This document shows positions 7,492-16,183 of a DNA stretch of 64,000 nucleotides, one piece after another. Each line of letters starts with the position of its first letter. Position 1 is the first letter of the stretch. The stretch is from Frankineae bacterium MT45. GTDB lineage: Bacteria; Actinomycetota; Actinomycetes; Mycobacteriales; Jatrophihabitantaceae. The stretch is taken from positions 2,849,423-2,913,422 of the forward strand of contig LT629697.1 in the NCBI GenBank assembly GCA_900100325.1, given 5' to 3'. A model generated the notes under the pieces. That model made no database searches. It saw only the letters and a list, made by a program, of their open reading frames with translations, and was not told the origin of the DNA. Position numbers and translations under genes: made by a program.

Positions 7492-8886
7492 TCAGAGGTT
7501 TGCTAGCTCCGCCAAGCGGGCCATCCCGGCCGGTGTGGCCCTCCGCAGCCGGTCCTGGACGGCTTGCACGGCCGGGTCATTCGCACGCGCGGCGGGGACG
7601 CGGGCCGGGTTCAGAGGCACCTCGTCGGCCCACGCTTTGATGTCCGGTTCGGCGCCGAACGCGGCCGTCGCGCGGCCGCCCAACACCTGCATGCGCGCCC
7701 AGTCGGAGGTCGAATTGCCATACGGCGAAGGAGGGCAGAGCCGGTTCTTCTCCGCGTCGTCGTGTCGCGTTGCTTCGACGTAACCGGCAAGCGCTGCGCC
7801 GAAACATGGGAAGCCGGCCCGGATCGGCTGCAGCGTGATCACGTCTGGCCGCCAGATCGGCACGAGTGGCGGCTGCCGCAGCCCCTCAGCCGCGCAGTGC
7901 ACAACCACGGCATCGGACGCGATCGAGACATCGCCTTCGTCCAAGTGCAACCAGCCAGGCTCGACGGAGCGGACGTGACCGAGGCGGATCACATTCTCAA
8001 CGGCGCGCAGCTCCTCCAGTTCCCACCGGCCCAGGGTGGGCGCGCGGGCCATCGTCGGGGTGACGGCGGGATCGATGCGCAGCATGACCCCGGCTGCTTC
8101 GAGTCGCAGCAGCGTGTCGTCCACTGAGGACGCGGCGGCAGCACACTCGACGATCGCCGCCGCGGCACCCAGGTACGTAGCCGGATCGGGCTGGATGACT
8201 GCCCGGTCAAGCATCCACGGATCCCGCGGGCGCACCCACGCGATCGCATCGGGGTCCACCCCGTGGCCCAGCAGCCAGATCACGCTGTCCGTCGCGGTCT
8301 TACCCGATCCGACGACGATGTACTGTTCCGGCGCCGAGTCGATCCGTACCAATTCGTTGGCGGGCACGACCCGCGCCCCGGCGACGACATCGAACGGTGC
8401 CGGCGTGTGCGCGGGAATCCGCGGCTCGAGGTAACGCGCGTCAACGATCCGGCAACCGGGCCGGACGGCATATCGCCGACCTGACGCCCGCGAGACGAAC
8501 TGACCGTCGCCGGTGTACCCGCAGTTGCCGAAAAACTCGACGCGATTGGTCGACCGCATCCGCCGTTGCAGCACCTGGCTGTAGTACGCGCAGATCTCCG
8601 TAGCGCCAGCCCGCTCGGACAACCCCGCCTCCGGACCGTCAGTCTGTTTCGCCCCGCCGCCGAGCAGGGTGGACGCCACGCCGTAAAACGCGGACGCCTG
8701 GTGCAGCCGCACGAACGGGTAGGCGTCAAGCCAGTGACCACCCGGCGCGGCCCGCCGGTCGACGAGGGCGACTCGCACGTCCGCGTGGTCGATCACCACG
8801 TCGGTGAATCCCATCCCCACCGCACCGGCACCGACGATCAGATAGTCGACGTCGATGGTCTCGGCAGCGCTCGGCACGTACGCCAT
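7492..8886 (-). CDS. FAD/NAD(P)-dependent oxidoreductase (flavin monooxygenase-like)
   Basis: A 464-aa flavoprotein. The N-terminal Rossmann motif VDYLIVGAGAVGMGF binds FAD; a second dinucleotide motif YIVVGSGKTATDSV in the middle binds NAD(P)H. GGHWLDAYPFVRLHQAS after the first strand resembles the FAD-contact region of flavin-containing monooxygenases and related amine/ketone hydroxylases. The frame is open to 8985; I place the start at the ATG at 8886, just before the Rossmann strand, but no strong ribosome site supports any start. The substrate is unknown. The gene is monocistronic and lies beside the tRNA cluster. Confidence 0.8.
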   Translation of the reverse strand: MAYVPSAAETIDVDYLIVGAGAVGMGFTDVVIDHADVRVALVDRRAAPGGHWLDAYPFVRLHQASAFYGVASTLLGGGAKQTDGPEAGLSERAGATEICAYYSQVLQRRMRSTNRVEFFGNCGYTGDGQFVSRASGRRYAVRPGCRIVDARYLEPRIPAHTPAPFDVVAGARVVPANELVRIDSAPEQYIVVGSGKTATDSVIWLLGHGVDPDAIAWVRPRDPWMLDRAVIQPDPATYLGAAAAIVECAAAASSVDDTLLRLEAAGVMLRIDPAVTPTMARAPTLGRWELEELRAVENVIRLGHVRSVEPGWLHLDEGDVSIASDAVVVHCAAEGLRQPPLVPIWRPDVITLQPIRAGFPCFGAALAGYVEATRHDDAEKNRLCPPSPYGNSTSDWARMQVLGGRATAAFGAEPDIKAWADEVPLNPARVPAARANDPAVQAVQDRLRRATPAGMARLAELANL

Positions 8887-9324
8887 CCTGGCCCGGTTCT
8901 GCGGCCACGACAAGCGACCGCACGCCCGCTCGGATCGCATGAAGTGTTGACGGCGAGAGGCCCGCTTCGCGGCAACCGTCCGCAAGCCGAACCACAGGTC
9001 CCGTCCTGGTACGAACTCTCACAAACGTCCGATCTCTGTAGCTCCTACCCGGCGGAGATACCGAAGGAATTTCGAAGGTTTGCGCTCGGGCCCGTCCCAT
9101 CGCGAGCGTGCAAAACAATCGATGGCAGGGAAACACAAGGCGCGTGAGCCGCTGACGTCATAGCGCCAGTTCGTACCAGAAAAGCGCGACTCGCCAGAAT
9201 CCGGGCCCGGTGCACGCACTTTCCGCCAGCCAATGGGGATGAAGTGGGGATAAACGCCGACTGCGCGCCTCGCCGATCTCGCCGCGAGGCAACTGCACCC
9301 CAGCAAATCCGGGGGGTCTAAGGG
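8887..9324. other. Intergenic stretch without a recognisable gene
   Basis: About 440 bases between the oxidoreductase start and tRNA-Val. Short frames here overlap tRNA complements or lack ribosome sites. A weak stem (GCCTCG near 9264 with CGAGGC near 9282) is the only structure noticed. No attachment-site-like repeat of the tRNA 3' ends was seen. Confidence 0.5.
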
Positions 9325-9396
<72 letters not shown>

Positions 9397-9436
9397 TTAT
9401 GTAGCACCGGAGTCCGGCGCAAATTTTGTAAACGCG

Positions 9437-9508
9437 AGGCGGCGGCGGGAATCGAACCCGCGTACAGGGCTTTGCAGGCCCTTGCCTAAGCCACTCGGCC
9501 ACGCCGCC
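9437..9508 (-). tRNA. tRNA-Cys (GCA)
   Basis: A minus-strand cloverleaf with acceptor ggcggcg/cgccgcc, anticodon stem agggc/gccct and loop CTGCAAA, anticodon GCA. The discriminator base is U, as expected for tRNA-Cys. CCA is not encoded. Confidence 0.95.
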
Positions 9509-9583
9509 CTGTGCATCGCCGCAATCCATGACCGGCGCCGGCACCGAAGTGCCTGGCCAACCACTGCCTGAGGTGAAGCCTCG

Positions 9584-9656
9584 AGCGGACGACGGGATTC
9601 GAACCCGCGACCCTCACCTTGGCAAGGTGATGCGCTACCAGCTGCGCTACGTCCGC
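9584..9656 (-). tRNA. tRNA-Gly (GCC)
   Basis: A minus-strand cloverleaf with acceptor gcggacg/cgtccgc, anticodon stem tcacc/ggtga and loop TTGCCAA, anticodon GCC. The discriminator is U, typical for glycine. It is the first gene of the Gly-Cys-Val cluster. Confidence 0.95.
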
Positions 9657-9707
9657 GTTACCTCGCAACATCCGGCGTGAACCGAACATGTTGCGTGCCG
9701 AGCGGTA

Positions 9708-9737
9708 ACTCTAGCGGATGGCTACCGTCAGGTTCAA
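9708..9737 (-). promoter_or_regulatory. Sigma-70-type promoter for the tRNA cluster
   Basis: On the minus strand TTGAAC (9737-9732) and TAGAGT (9713-9708) are separated by 18 bases, a good match to vegetative -35 and -10 elements. The -10 ends about 50 bases before tRNA-Gly, so the promoter would drive all three tRNAs. Confidence 0.6.
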
Positions 9738-9781
9738 ACCGGCTCCCGCCGCGGCGCCGCAACGGGCAAATTTCCCTTTGT

Positions 9782-10378
9782 TCACCGGCGATTTGCCCGC
9801 TGCTCGACCAGGCGTGACCAGACCCGACCGACCTGCTCAGCCAGCTCGTCGAGGCTGCCGCTGTTCTCGATCAGGTCGGTGGCCACAGCGCGCCGCTGCT
9901 CATCGGTCGCCTGAGCCGCCATCCGGGCCTGAGCCTGGTCCGGGTCCATTCCGCGCTCTTTCAGCCGCCGTAGCCGGACCTGGAGGTCGGCCTCGACCAC
10001 CACGACGGCCTGGAACCCCTCCTGCATGTTCTTCTCGACCAGCAGCGGCACGTCGTAGACGACGATGTCGTCGGCGCTGACGCCGCTCATCACCTCCGCT
10101 GAGCGCTGCCCGACCAGCGGGTGCACGATGCCGTTGAGGCGTTGCAGGGCCGCCTCGTCACCGAAGACCAGTGCGGCCAGCTTGGGACGGTCCAACTCAC
10201 CGTCCGCACCGACGATCCCCGGCCCGAACGCCTCCACCACCTGATGGAACCCCTCGGTGCCGGCTCGCACCACCTCGCGCGAAATCGCGTCTGCATCGAT
10301 GATCACAGCCCCGTGCGACTCCAGCAGTGCCGCCACAGTGCTCTTTCCTGCTCCGACCCCACCGGTCAGTCCAACCAT
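9782..10378 (-). CDS. coaE: Dephospho-CoA kinase
   Basis: A 198-aa kinase that phosphorylates dephospho-CoA in the last step of coenzyme A synthesis. The P-loop GLTGGVGAGKST is at the N-terminus, followed by the DADAISREVV region and the lid/CoA segment. Length suits the bacterial family (about 200 aa). The frame is open to 10426; the ATG at 10378 is chosen because homologues begin just before the P-loop, although no good ribosome site is visible and a GTG three bases upstream is an alternative. It lies downstream of rpsA as in mycobacteria (rpsA-coaE), but a strong terminator-like hairpin separates them. Confidence 0.93.
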   Translation of the reverse strand: MVGLTGGVGAGKSTVAALLESHGAVIIDADAISREVVRAGTEGFHQVVEAFGPGIVGADGELDRPKLAALVFGDEAALQRLNGIVHPLVGQRSAEVMSGVSADDIVVYDVPLLVEKNMQEGFQAVVVVEADLQVRLRRLKERGMDPDQAQARMAAQATDEQRRAVATDLIENSGSLDELAEQVGRVWSRLVEQRANRR

Positions 10379-10427
10379 CACCGGGCTAACGCTATCGGTT
10401 GGCCTGTAAAGGCGACAGCAATGCAAA

Positions 10428-10461
10428 ACGGTGGCCCGGAGGAGATCCTCCGGGCCACCGT
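10428..10461 (-). terminator. Intrinsic terminator after rpsA
   Basis: A perfect 16-bp inverted repeat (arms 10428-10443 and 10446-10461) lies between the rpsA stop and coaE. Read on the minus strand the hairpin is followed directly by TTTTGCATT. Stem strength and the T-run support termination of rpsA transcripts, with possible readthrough into coaE. Confidence 0.75.
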
Positions 10462-10502
10462 CAACTGCAGGTGATTACACCCGCTTAATGCCTACCGCTG
10501 CG

Positions 10503-11960
10503 TCAGGAACGACCGGCCAGCTTCTCGCGCAGAGCGGCGAGCGCCTCGTCGGTGGCCAGCGTGCCACTGGTGTCCTCGGTCTCCGAGGAGTACGAGGTGG
10601 CCTCGCCGGACTCGCTCGCGGCCTCGGCGTCGGCCTGCTGGGCCTCGGCGAGCTGCTTGCGGTGAGCCTCGAAACGCTCGCGAGCCGAGGCGTAGCGCTT
10701 CTCCCACGCTTCGCGCTGGGCGTCGAAGCCCGGCAGCCACTCCTGCGAGTCGGGGTCGAAGCCCTCGGGGTAGATGTAGTTGCCCTTCTCGTCGTACTGG
10801 GCCTCCATGCCGTACTGAGCCGGGTCGAACGCCTCGTCGGTGAGCGCGCCCTCGTTCGCCTGCTTCAGCGAGAGCGAGATGCGGCGACGCTCGAGGTCGA
10901 TGTCGATGATCTTGACGAGCAGCTCGTCGCCAACCTGGACGACCTGCTCCGGGATCTCGACGTGACGCTCGGCGAGCTCGGAGATGTGGACGAGACCCTC
11001 GATGCCGTCCTGAACGCGGACGAAGGCACCGAACGGAACCAGCTTGGTGACCCGGCCTGGAACGACCTGGTTGAGCTGGTGGGTGCGGGCGAACTGGCGC
11101 CACGGGTCTTCCTGGGTGGCCTTGAGCGAGAGCGAGACGCGTTCACGGTCGAGGTCGATGTCGAGAACCTCGACGGTGACCTCCTGGCCGACCTCGACAA
11201 CCTCGCTCGGGTGGTCGATGTGCTTCCAGGACAGCTCGGAGACGTGGACGAGACCGTCGACGCCGCCGAGGTCGACGAAGGCACCGAAGTTGACGATGCT
11301 CGACACGACGCCGGTACGGACCTGGCCCTTGGCCAGCTTGTTGAGGAAGTCGCTGCGGACCTCGGACTGGGTCTGCTCCAGCCACGCGCGACGCGACAGC
11401 ACGACGTTGTTGCGGTTCTTGTCGAGCTCGATGATCTTGGCTTCCAACGTACGGCCGATGTACGGCTGCAGGTCACGCACTCGACGCATCTCGACGAGCG
11501 ACGCGGGCAGGAAGCCGCGCAGGCCGATGTCGATGATGAGACCACCCTTGACGACCTCGATGACGCTGCCTTCGACGACCTCGTCGTTCTCCTTCTTCTG
11601 CTCGATGGTGCCCCAAGCACGTTCGTACTGGGCACGCTTCTTCGAGAGAATCAGGCGGCCTTCTTTGTCTTCCTTCTGGAGAACAAGGGCCTCGACCAGA
11701 TCACCGACGGAGACGACCTCGTTCGGGTCGATGTCGTGTTTGATGGACAGCTCGCGCGAAGGGATGACGCCTTCGGTCTTGTAGCCGATGTCCAGGAGAA
11801 CTTCATCGCGGTCAACCTTGACGATGGTTCCTTCGACGATGTCTCCGTCGTTGAAGTACTTGATCGTGGAGTCGATAGCGGCGAGGAAATCTTCCGCGCT
11901 ACCGATGTCGTTGATTGCGACTTGTGGGATGGTAGGAGTAGTGATTGTTGACGACGTCAT
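10503..11960 (-). CDS. rpsA: 30S ribosomal protein S1
   Basis: A 485-aa RNA-binding ribosomal protein that helps load mRNA. Four S1 domains are visible: GDIVEGTIVKVDRDEVLLDI, VVEGSVIEVVKGGLIIDI, VRTGVVSSIVNFGAFVDLGG and VVPGRVTKLVPFGAFVRV, followed by an acidic C-terminal tail rich in Glu, Ala and Ser, as in other actinobacteria. The four-domain form is the normal actinobacterial type (E. coli has six). The ATG at 11960 is chosen because homologues begin with MTSS...; the frame remains open to 12017. Confidence 0.97.
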   Translation of the reverse strand: MTSSTITTPTIPQVAINDIGSAEDFLAAIDSTIKYFNDGDIVEGTIVKVDRDEVLLDIGYKTEGVIPSRELSIKHDIDPNEVVSVGDLVEALVLQKEDKEGRLILSKKRAQYERAWGTIEQKKENDEVVEGSVIEVVKGGLIIDIGLRGFLPASLVEMRRVRDLQPYIGRTLEAKIIELDKNRNNVVLSRRAWLEQTQSEVRSDFLNKLAKGQVRTGVVSSIVNFGAFVDLGGVDGLVHVSELSWKHIDHPSEVVEVGQEVTVEVLDIDLDRERVSLSLKATQEDPWRQFARTHQLNQVVPGRVTKLVPFGAFVRVQDGIEGLVHISELAERHVEIPEQVVQVGDELLVKIIDIDLERRRISLSLKQANEGALTDEAFDPAQYGMEAQYDEKGNYIYPEGFDPDSQEWLPGFDAQREAWEKRYASARERFEAHRKQLAEAQQADAEAASESGEATSYSSETEDTSGTLATDEALAALREKLAGRS

Positions 11961-12164
11961 GAAGTAGTAGGTATCCAAAGCTCGATTCGGTACGACACAG
12001 GGCTGTGCCGCTCTCATCAGAGTACGGACAGTAGGCGACCCAGGTCAACGTGGCCTAGGATTTCTGCCGCTTTTGGTGTGCCAACGCACTGCGGAGAACT
12101 GCTCGCAGGACGAGCTGGGTAACCGTCACAAACCACCCCACACCGGCACATTAGGAGATCGCCC

Positions 12165-13871
12165 ATGCCCGAGTCCCCGTCCCGTGCTTCCACGAGTGCG
12201 ACCGACGTCATCGTCGTGGGCGGCGGATTGGCCGGCCTGGTCGCGGCGACCGAACTCGTCGACGCCGGCAAACGGGTGACCCTCCTCGACCAGGAGCCGC
12301 AGGCGTCCCTGGGTGGCCAGGCCTTCTGGTCCTTCGGTGGCCTGATGCTGGTGAACTCCCCCGAGCAGCGCCGGCTCGGCATCCACGACTCGGCGGAACT
12401 GGCCCTCTCCGACTGGCTGGGCAGCGCCGACTTCGACCGGCCGGAGGACCACTGGCCGCGCGAGTGGGCCAAGGCCTACGTCAACTTCTGCGCCGGCGAG
12501 AAGCGCGAATGGCTGCACAACATGGGCGTTCGCTGGTTCCCGGTCGTGCAGTGGCCCGAACGCGGCGGCTACCCGATCGGCGGCGGATCAGGCGATGCGG
12601 CATCTGGCCACGGCAACTCCGTCCCCCGCTTCCACGTCACCTGGGGCACCGGCCCCGGCATCATCGAGCCCTTCGTCAAGCGTCTCTACGAGGGTGTCAC
12701 CAAGGGCTTGGTCGACCTGCGCTTCCGGCACCGGGTCACCTCGATCAACATCACCGACGGCGTCGTGGACGGCGTCGACGGCGAGATCCTGGAGCCGAGC
12801 ACCGTCGGCCGCGGCGAGCGCAGCTCCCGGGCCGTCGTCGGCGAATTCAGCCTCCGCGCCCAGGCCGTCATCGTCACCTCCGGCGGCATCGGCGCCAACC
12901 ACGAACAGATCCGGCGCAACTGGCCGGTCTCCTGGGGCAAGCCTCCGGCCAAGATGATCTCCGGCGTCCCCGACCACGTCGACGGGCTGATGCAACTGGT
13001 CGTCGAGCAGGCGGGCGGGCGCGTCATCAACCCCGACCGGATGTGGCACTACCCCGAAGGCATCGAGAACTACGCGCCGATCTGGAGCAAGCACGGCATC
13101 CGCATCCTCTCCGGACCGAGCCCGCTCTGGCTCGACGCGACCGGCAAGCGCCTACCACCTCCCCTCTACCCCGGCTTCGACGCCCTCGGCGCGCTGCGCC
13201 ACATCACCCAGGGCGGGCACAGCCACTCCTGGTTCCTACTCGATGAGAAGACGATCAGTTCGGAGTTCGCACTCTCGGGTTCTGAGCAGAATCCCGACCT
13301 CACCGGCAAGGACGTCAAGATGGTGCTCGGGCGGGCCCGTAGCAGCGGCCCGACTCCCCCGGTGCAGGCCTTCGTCGACAAGGGCGCGGACTTCATCGTC
13401 GCCGACACCCTCAACGAGCTCGTCAGCCGGATGAACGCGCTGGCCGGCGAGGACCTCATCGATGTCGACGAACTGCGCGCCACCATCGTCACCCGCGACC
13501 TGCAGGTGAAGTCAGGCCTGGGCAAGGACCCGCAGCTCACCGCCACCGCCGCCGCGCGGCGCTACCTCGGTGACCGGCTGACCCGTATCACCAAGGCCCA
13601 CGAGTTGCTGGACGGCTCCGGCGGCAAGCTCATCGCGGTCCGGCTGCATGTGCTCACCCGCAAGACCCTCGGTGGTGTCGAGACCGACCTCAGCGCCCGC
13701 GTCCTCACCGACGATGGCACGCCGCTCCCTGGCCTCTACGCGGCCGGAGAGGTGGCCGGATTCGGTGGTGGCGGGATGCACGGTTACCGGGCGTTGGAGG
13801 GGACGTTCCTCGGTGGCTGCATCTTCTCCGGCCGCACCGCCGGACGGGCGGCGGCCGCAGCGCTGGCATGA
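12165..13871 (+). CDS. FAD-binding dehydrogenase (fumarate reductase/KstD-like)
   Basis: A 568-aa flavoprotein of the FAD_binding_2 family. The N-terminal Rossmann motif DVIVVGGGLAGLVAATELV binds FAD. SLGGQAFWSFGGLMLVNSPE near residue 50 and the C-terminal GLYAAGEVAGFGGGGMHGYR with EGTFLGGCIFSGRTAG are family signatures. Proteins of this exact layout (COG3573) are widespread in actinobacteria with unknown substrates. The stop overlaps the following methyltransferase start (ATGA), which suggests joint translation. Confidence 0.88.
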   Translation: MPESPSRASTSATDVIVVGGGLAGLVAATELVDAGKRVTLLDQEPQASLGGQAFWSFGGLMLVNSPEQRRLGIHDSAELALSDWLGSADFDRPEDHWPREWAKAYVNFCAGEKREWLHNMGVRWFPVVQWPERGGYPIGGGSGDAASGHGNSVPRFHVTWGTGPGIIEPFVKRLYEGVTKGLVDLRFRHRVTSINITDGVVDGVDGEILEPSTVGRGERSSRAVVGEFSLRAQAVIVTSGGIGANHEQIRRNWPVSWGKPPAKMISGVPDHVDGLMQLVVEQAGGRVINPDRMWHYPEGIENYAPIWSKHGIRILSGPSPLWLDATGKRLPPPLYPGFDALGALRHITQGGHSHSWFLLDEKTISSEFALSGSEQNPDLTGKDVKMVLGRARSSGPTPPVQAFVDKGADFIVADTLNELVSRMNALAGEDLIDVDELRATIVTRDLQVKSGLGKDPQLTATAAARRYLGDRLTRITKAHELLDGSGGKLIAVRLHVLTRKTLGGVETDLSARVLTDDGTPLPGLYAAGEVAGFGGGGMHGYRALEGTFLGGCIFSGRTAGRAAAAALA

Positions 13872-14692
13872 CCGAACAAGCCGCAAAACTAGGGGCAATT
13901 GGCCTCGCCCGCCGCAACGCCGACAGTGCCGCATCGGTGCGGGCCAACCGCCGCTGGTGGGACATCGACGCCGACGATTACCACGCCGAACACGGCGCGT
14001 TTCTCGGCGACGCCGACTTCGTCTGGTGCCCCGAGCGCCTGCGCGAGGCCGATGCACAGCTGCTCGGCCCGACCGCCGAACTCGCCGGCCGGCGGATTCT
14101 CGAAGTGGGATGCGGGGCGGCGATGTGCTCACGCTGGCTGGCCGAGCACGGGGCCCGGCCGGTGGCCTTCGACCTCTCCGAGGGGATGCTGCGCCACGCC
14201 CGCGCCGGTGCGGCCAACACCGGTCTGGAGGTGCCGCTCGTCCAGGCTGACGCCCAGTACCTGCCCTTCCAGGATCAGTCCTTCGACCTCGCCTTCACCT
14301 CCTTCGGTGCCGTCCCGTTCGTCGCCGACTCGGCTCGGGTGATGGTGGAGGTGGCCCGGGTGCTGCGTCCGGGTGGGCGCTGGGTCTTCTCGGTGACGCA
14401 CCCGATCCGCTGGATCTTCCCCGACGATCCTGGCCCGGGCGGGCTCACCGCGATCACCCCGTACTTCGATCGCACGCCGTACGTCGAGTTCGACGCGGAT
14501 GACGTCCCGACCTACGTCGAGCACCATCGCACCCTGGGAGATCGGATCCGCGAGATCAACGCCGCCGGGTTCCGCCTCGTCGACCTCATCGAACCCGCCT
14601 GGCCGGCCGATCTCACTCAGGAGTGGGGGCAGTGGTCCCCGCTTCGCGGTGCGATTCTTCCCGGTACCGCAATTTACGTCTGTCAGTTGTAA
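13868..14692 (+). CDS. SAM-dependent methyltransferase (class I)
   Basis: A 274-aa Rossmann methyltransferase. Motif I ILEVGCGAAMCSRWL, motif II acidic residue in VAFDLSEGMLRHAR and the motif III-V region ADAQYLPFQDQSFDLAF are clear, then RVLRPGGRWVFSVTHP. This is a Methyltransf_11-type small-molecule enzyme. It overlaps the FAD dehydrogenase gene by four bases. The acceptor is unknown. Confidence 0.9.
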   Translation: MTEQAAKLGAIGLARRNADSAASVRANRRWWDIDADDYHAEHGAFLGDADFVWCPERLREADAQLLGPTAELAGRRILEVGCGAAMCSRWLAEHGARPVAFDLSEGMLRHARAGAANTGLEVPLVQADAQYLPFQDQSFDLAFTSFGAVPFVADSARVMVEVARVLRPGGRWVFSVTHPIRWIFPDDPGPGGLTAITPYFDRTPYVEFDADDVPTYVEHHRTLGDRIREINAAGFRLVDLIEPAWPADLTQEWGQWSPLRGAILPGTAIYVCQL

Positions 14693-14742
14693 CGTATGCG
14701 GGTCAGCGCGACATCGGATTGACGGACGGAGGGATCAGCAGC

Positions 14743-16113
14743 GTGCAGGACGAGCAGATTGAAGGCAGCGAGAAGGTGGACGAGCAGCTTCCAGCAACCC
14801 CGGCGACCGGTGGCCCTGAGCCCCATCACGCCGATGAGCGCGAGCCCCTCGACGTTCCCGAATTCAATGCGCCAGCCGCCAGTACGCTGCGAGCCAACCT
14901 GTGGATCGCTTTCTGCACCACGCTGGCCAATATCGCCGCCTACGGCTTCAACATCGTCCTCTCCCGGCCCTTGGGCCCCACTCTCTTCGGCGAACTCGTA
15001 TCGCTGCTGGCCATCTACCTGCTGATCCAGGTGCCCGGCCTCGGGCTGCAGGCCGTGATCGCCCGTCGCATCGCCGCCCAGCATCACGGCGACTCCGCCG
15101 ATGTGCGCGCCATCATCGCCGACTCGCTGCGGATCAGTGTCATCCTGGCCGGAGCGGTTCTCGTCTGTGCGCCGGCGCTCCATGAGTTCCTGCACATCAG
15201 CTCCTGGTGGGCCCTGGTCTGGCTCGCGGCCACCACCATCCCGACCACGGTCAGCTTCGCGATCATCGGCCTGCTGCAGGGGCAGCAGCGCTTCTTCGGC
15301 CTCGGCCTGCTGATCCTCGGCGTTCAGCTGGCCCGGGTCGCGGCCGGCATCGTCACCGCGGTCAGCGCGCACACGGTGGCCAGCGCCTTCTTCTGGTCGT
15401 TCATCCTCGTCACCATCGTCACCGTCTTCGCCTGCGTGCGGGCGGTGGCCACCTCCGAGCCACCGGTCGAGCCCGGGCGGGTGCCGCACCTCGTATCGGT
15501 GCTGGCCCGCGATGTGGCGTCGATCCTCTCGATCTACGTCCTCTCCAACATCGACCTGCTGCTGGCCAAGCACTACCTCAGCCCGGACGAGGCTGGCAGT
15601 CTCTACGGCGCCGGCAACCTGATCACCAAGATCGCCTTCTGGGCTCCGGCGTTCATCGCCACCGTCGCCTTCCCGCGCTTCTCCCGACCGGCTGAGCGGG
15701 TGGCCGCGATCCGCAAGAGCGCCCTGCTCTGCGTCATCCTCAGCGGTGTGATCGTGCTGGGGGCCGCCGTCTGCGCCCCGCTGGTCCCGGTGATTCTGGG
15801 CTCGGACTACAAGCCGGCCGGACTGGTCTGGGCCTTCGCGCTGCAGGGCGCAGCGCTGGCCACCGTGTTGCTTGGCGTCTACGCCTCGATCGCAGTCCAC
15901 GACCGGCGCCTCACCTGGCTCACCTGGGCTGTGTTGCCGATCGAGATCCTGGTGATCGTCTTCTTCGCCCACGGCAGCTCGGCCCAGATCCTGGCCACCG
16001 TCTGCACCGGGTCGGTCTTCCTGGTGCTGGCCGCGGCGTTCCTCGAGCGGAAGATCCTCTTCGGCAAGGTCGAAGAGCCGGCCGGCATCTTCGACCCGAA
16101 CGCTGCGACCTGA
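14743..16113 (+). CDS. Polysaccharide/lipid flippase-like membrane protein (MOP superfamily)
   Basis: A 456-aa membrane protein with about 12 to 14 helices, like the Wzx/MATE-related exporters that flip lipid-linked saccharides. A roughly 45-residue acidic N-terminal tail precedes the first helix (LWIAFCTTLANIAAYGFNIV), and SRPLGPTLFGELVSLLAIY is the typical Wzx start pattern. The GTG at 14743 is chosen because GGAGGG lies nine bases upstream; an upstream ATG would overlap the methyltransferase gene. No glycosyltransferase gene is adjacent, so the cargo is unknown. Confidence 0.82.
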   Translation: MQDEQIEGSEKVDEQLPATPATGGPEPHHADEREPLDVPEFNAPAASTLRANLWIAFCTTLANIAAYGFNIVLSRPLGPTLFGELVSLLAIYLLIQVPGLGLQAVIARRIAAQHHGDSADVRAIIADSLRISVILAGAVLVCAPALHEFLHISSWWALVWLAATTIPTTVSFAIIGLLQGQQRFFGLGLLILGVQLARVAAGIVTAVSAHTVASAFFWSFILVTIVTVFACVRAVATSEPPVEPGRVPHLVSVLARDVASILSIYVLSNIDLLLAKHYLSPDEAGSLYGAGNLITKIAFWAPAFIATVAFPRFSRPAERVAAIRKSALLCVILSGVIVLGAAVCAPLVPVILGSDYKPAGLVWAFALQGAALATVLLGVYASIAVHDRRLTWLTWAVLPIEILVIVFFAHGSSAQILATVCTGSVFLVLAAAFLERKILFGKVEEPAGIFDPNAAT

Positions 16114-16183
16114 CCGCAATGCGTCAGGCGTCGCGTCTGCTCGCCGCGCGGCGAAGCTCCGCGGCCGTGTGAACCGCGAGCCG

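Noticed and set aside
10431-11951. 506-aa open frame on the plus strand
   Set aside because: It lies entirely antisense to rpsA in a GC-rich codon register, has a repetitive Asp/Leu/Val composition and no ribosome site or domain.
16114-16183. tcgccgcgcggcga palindrome between flippase and polA as a bidirectional terminator
   Set aside because: No T-run on either side and short GC palindromes are expected by chance here.
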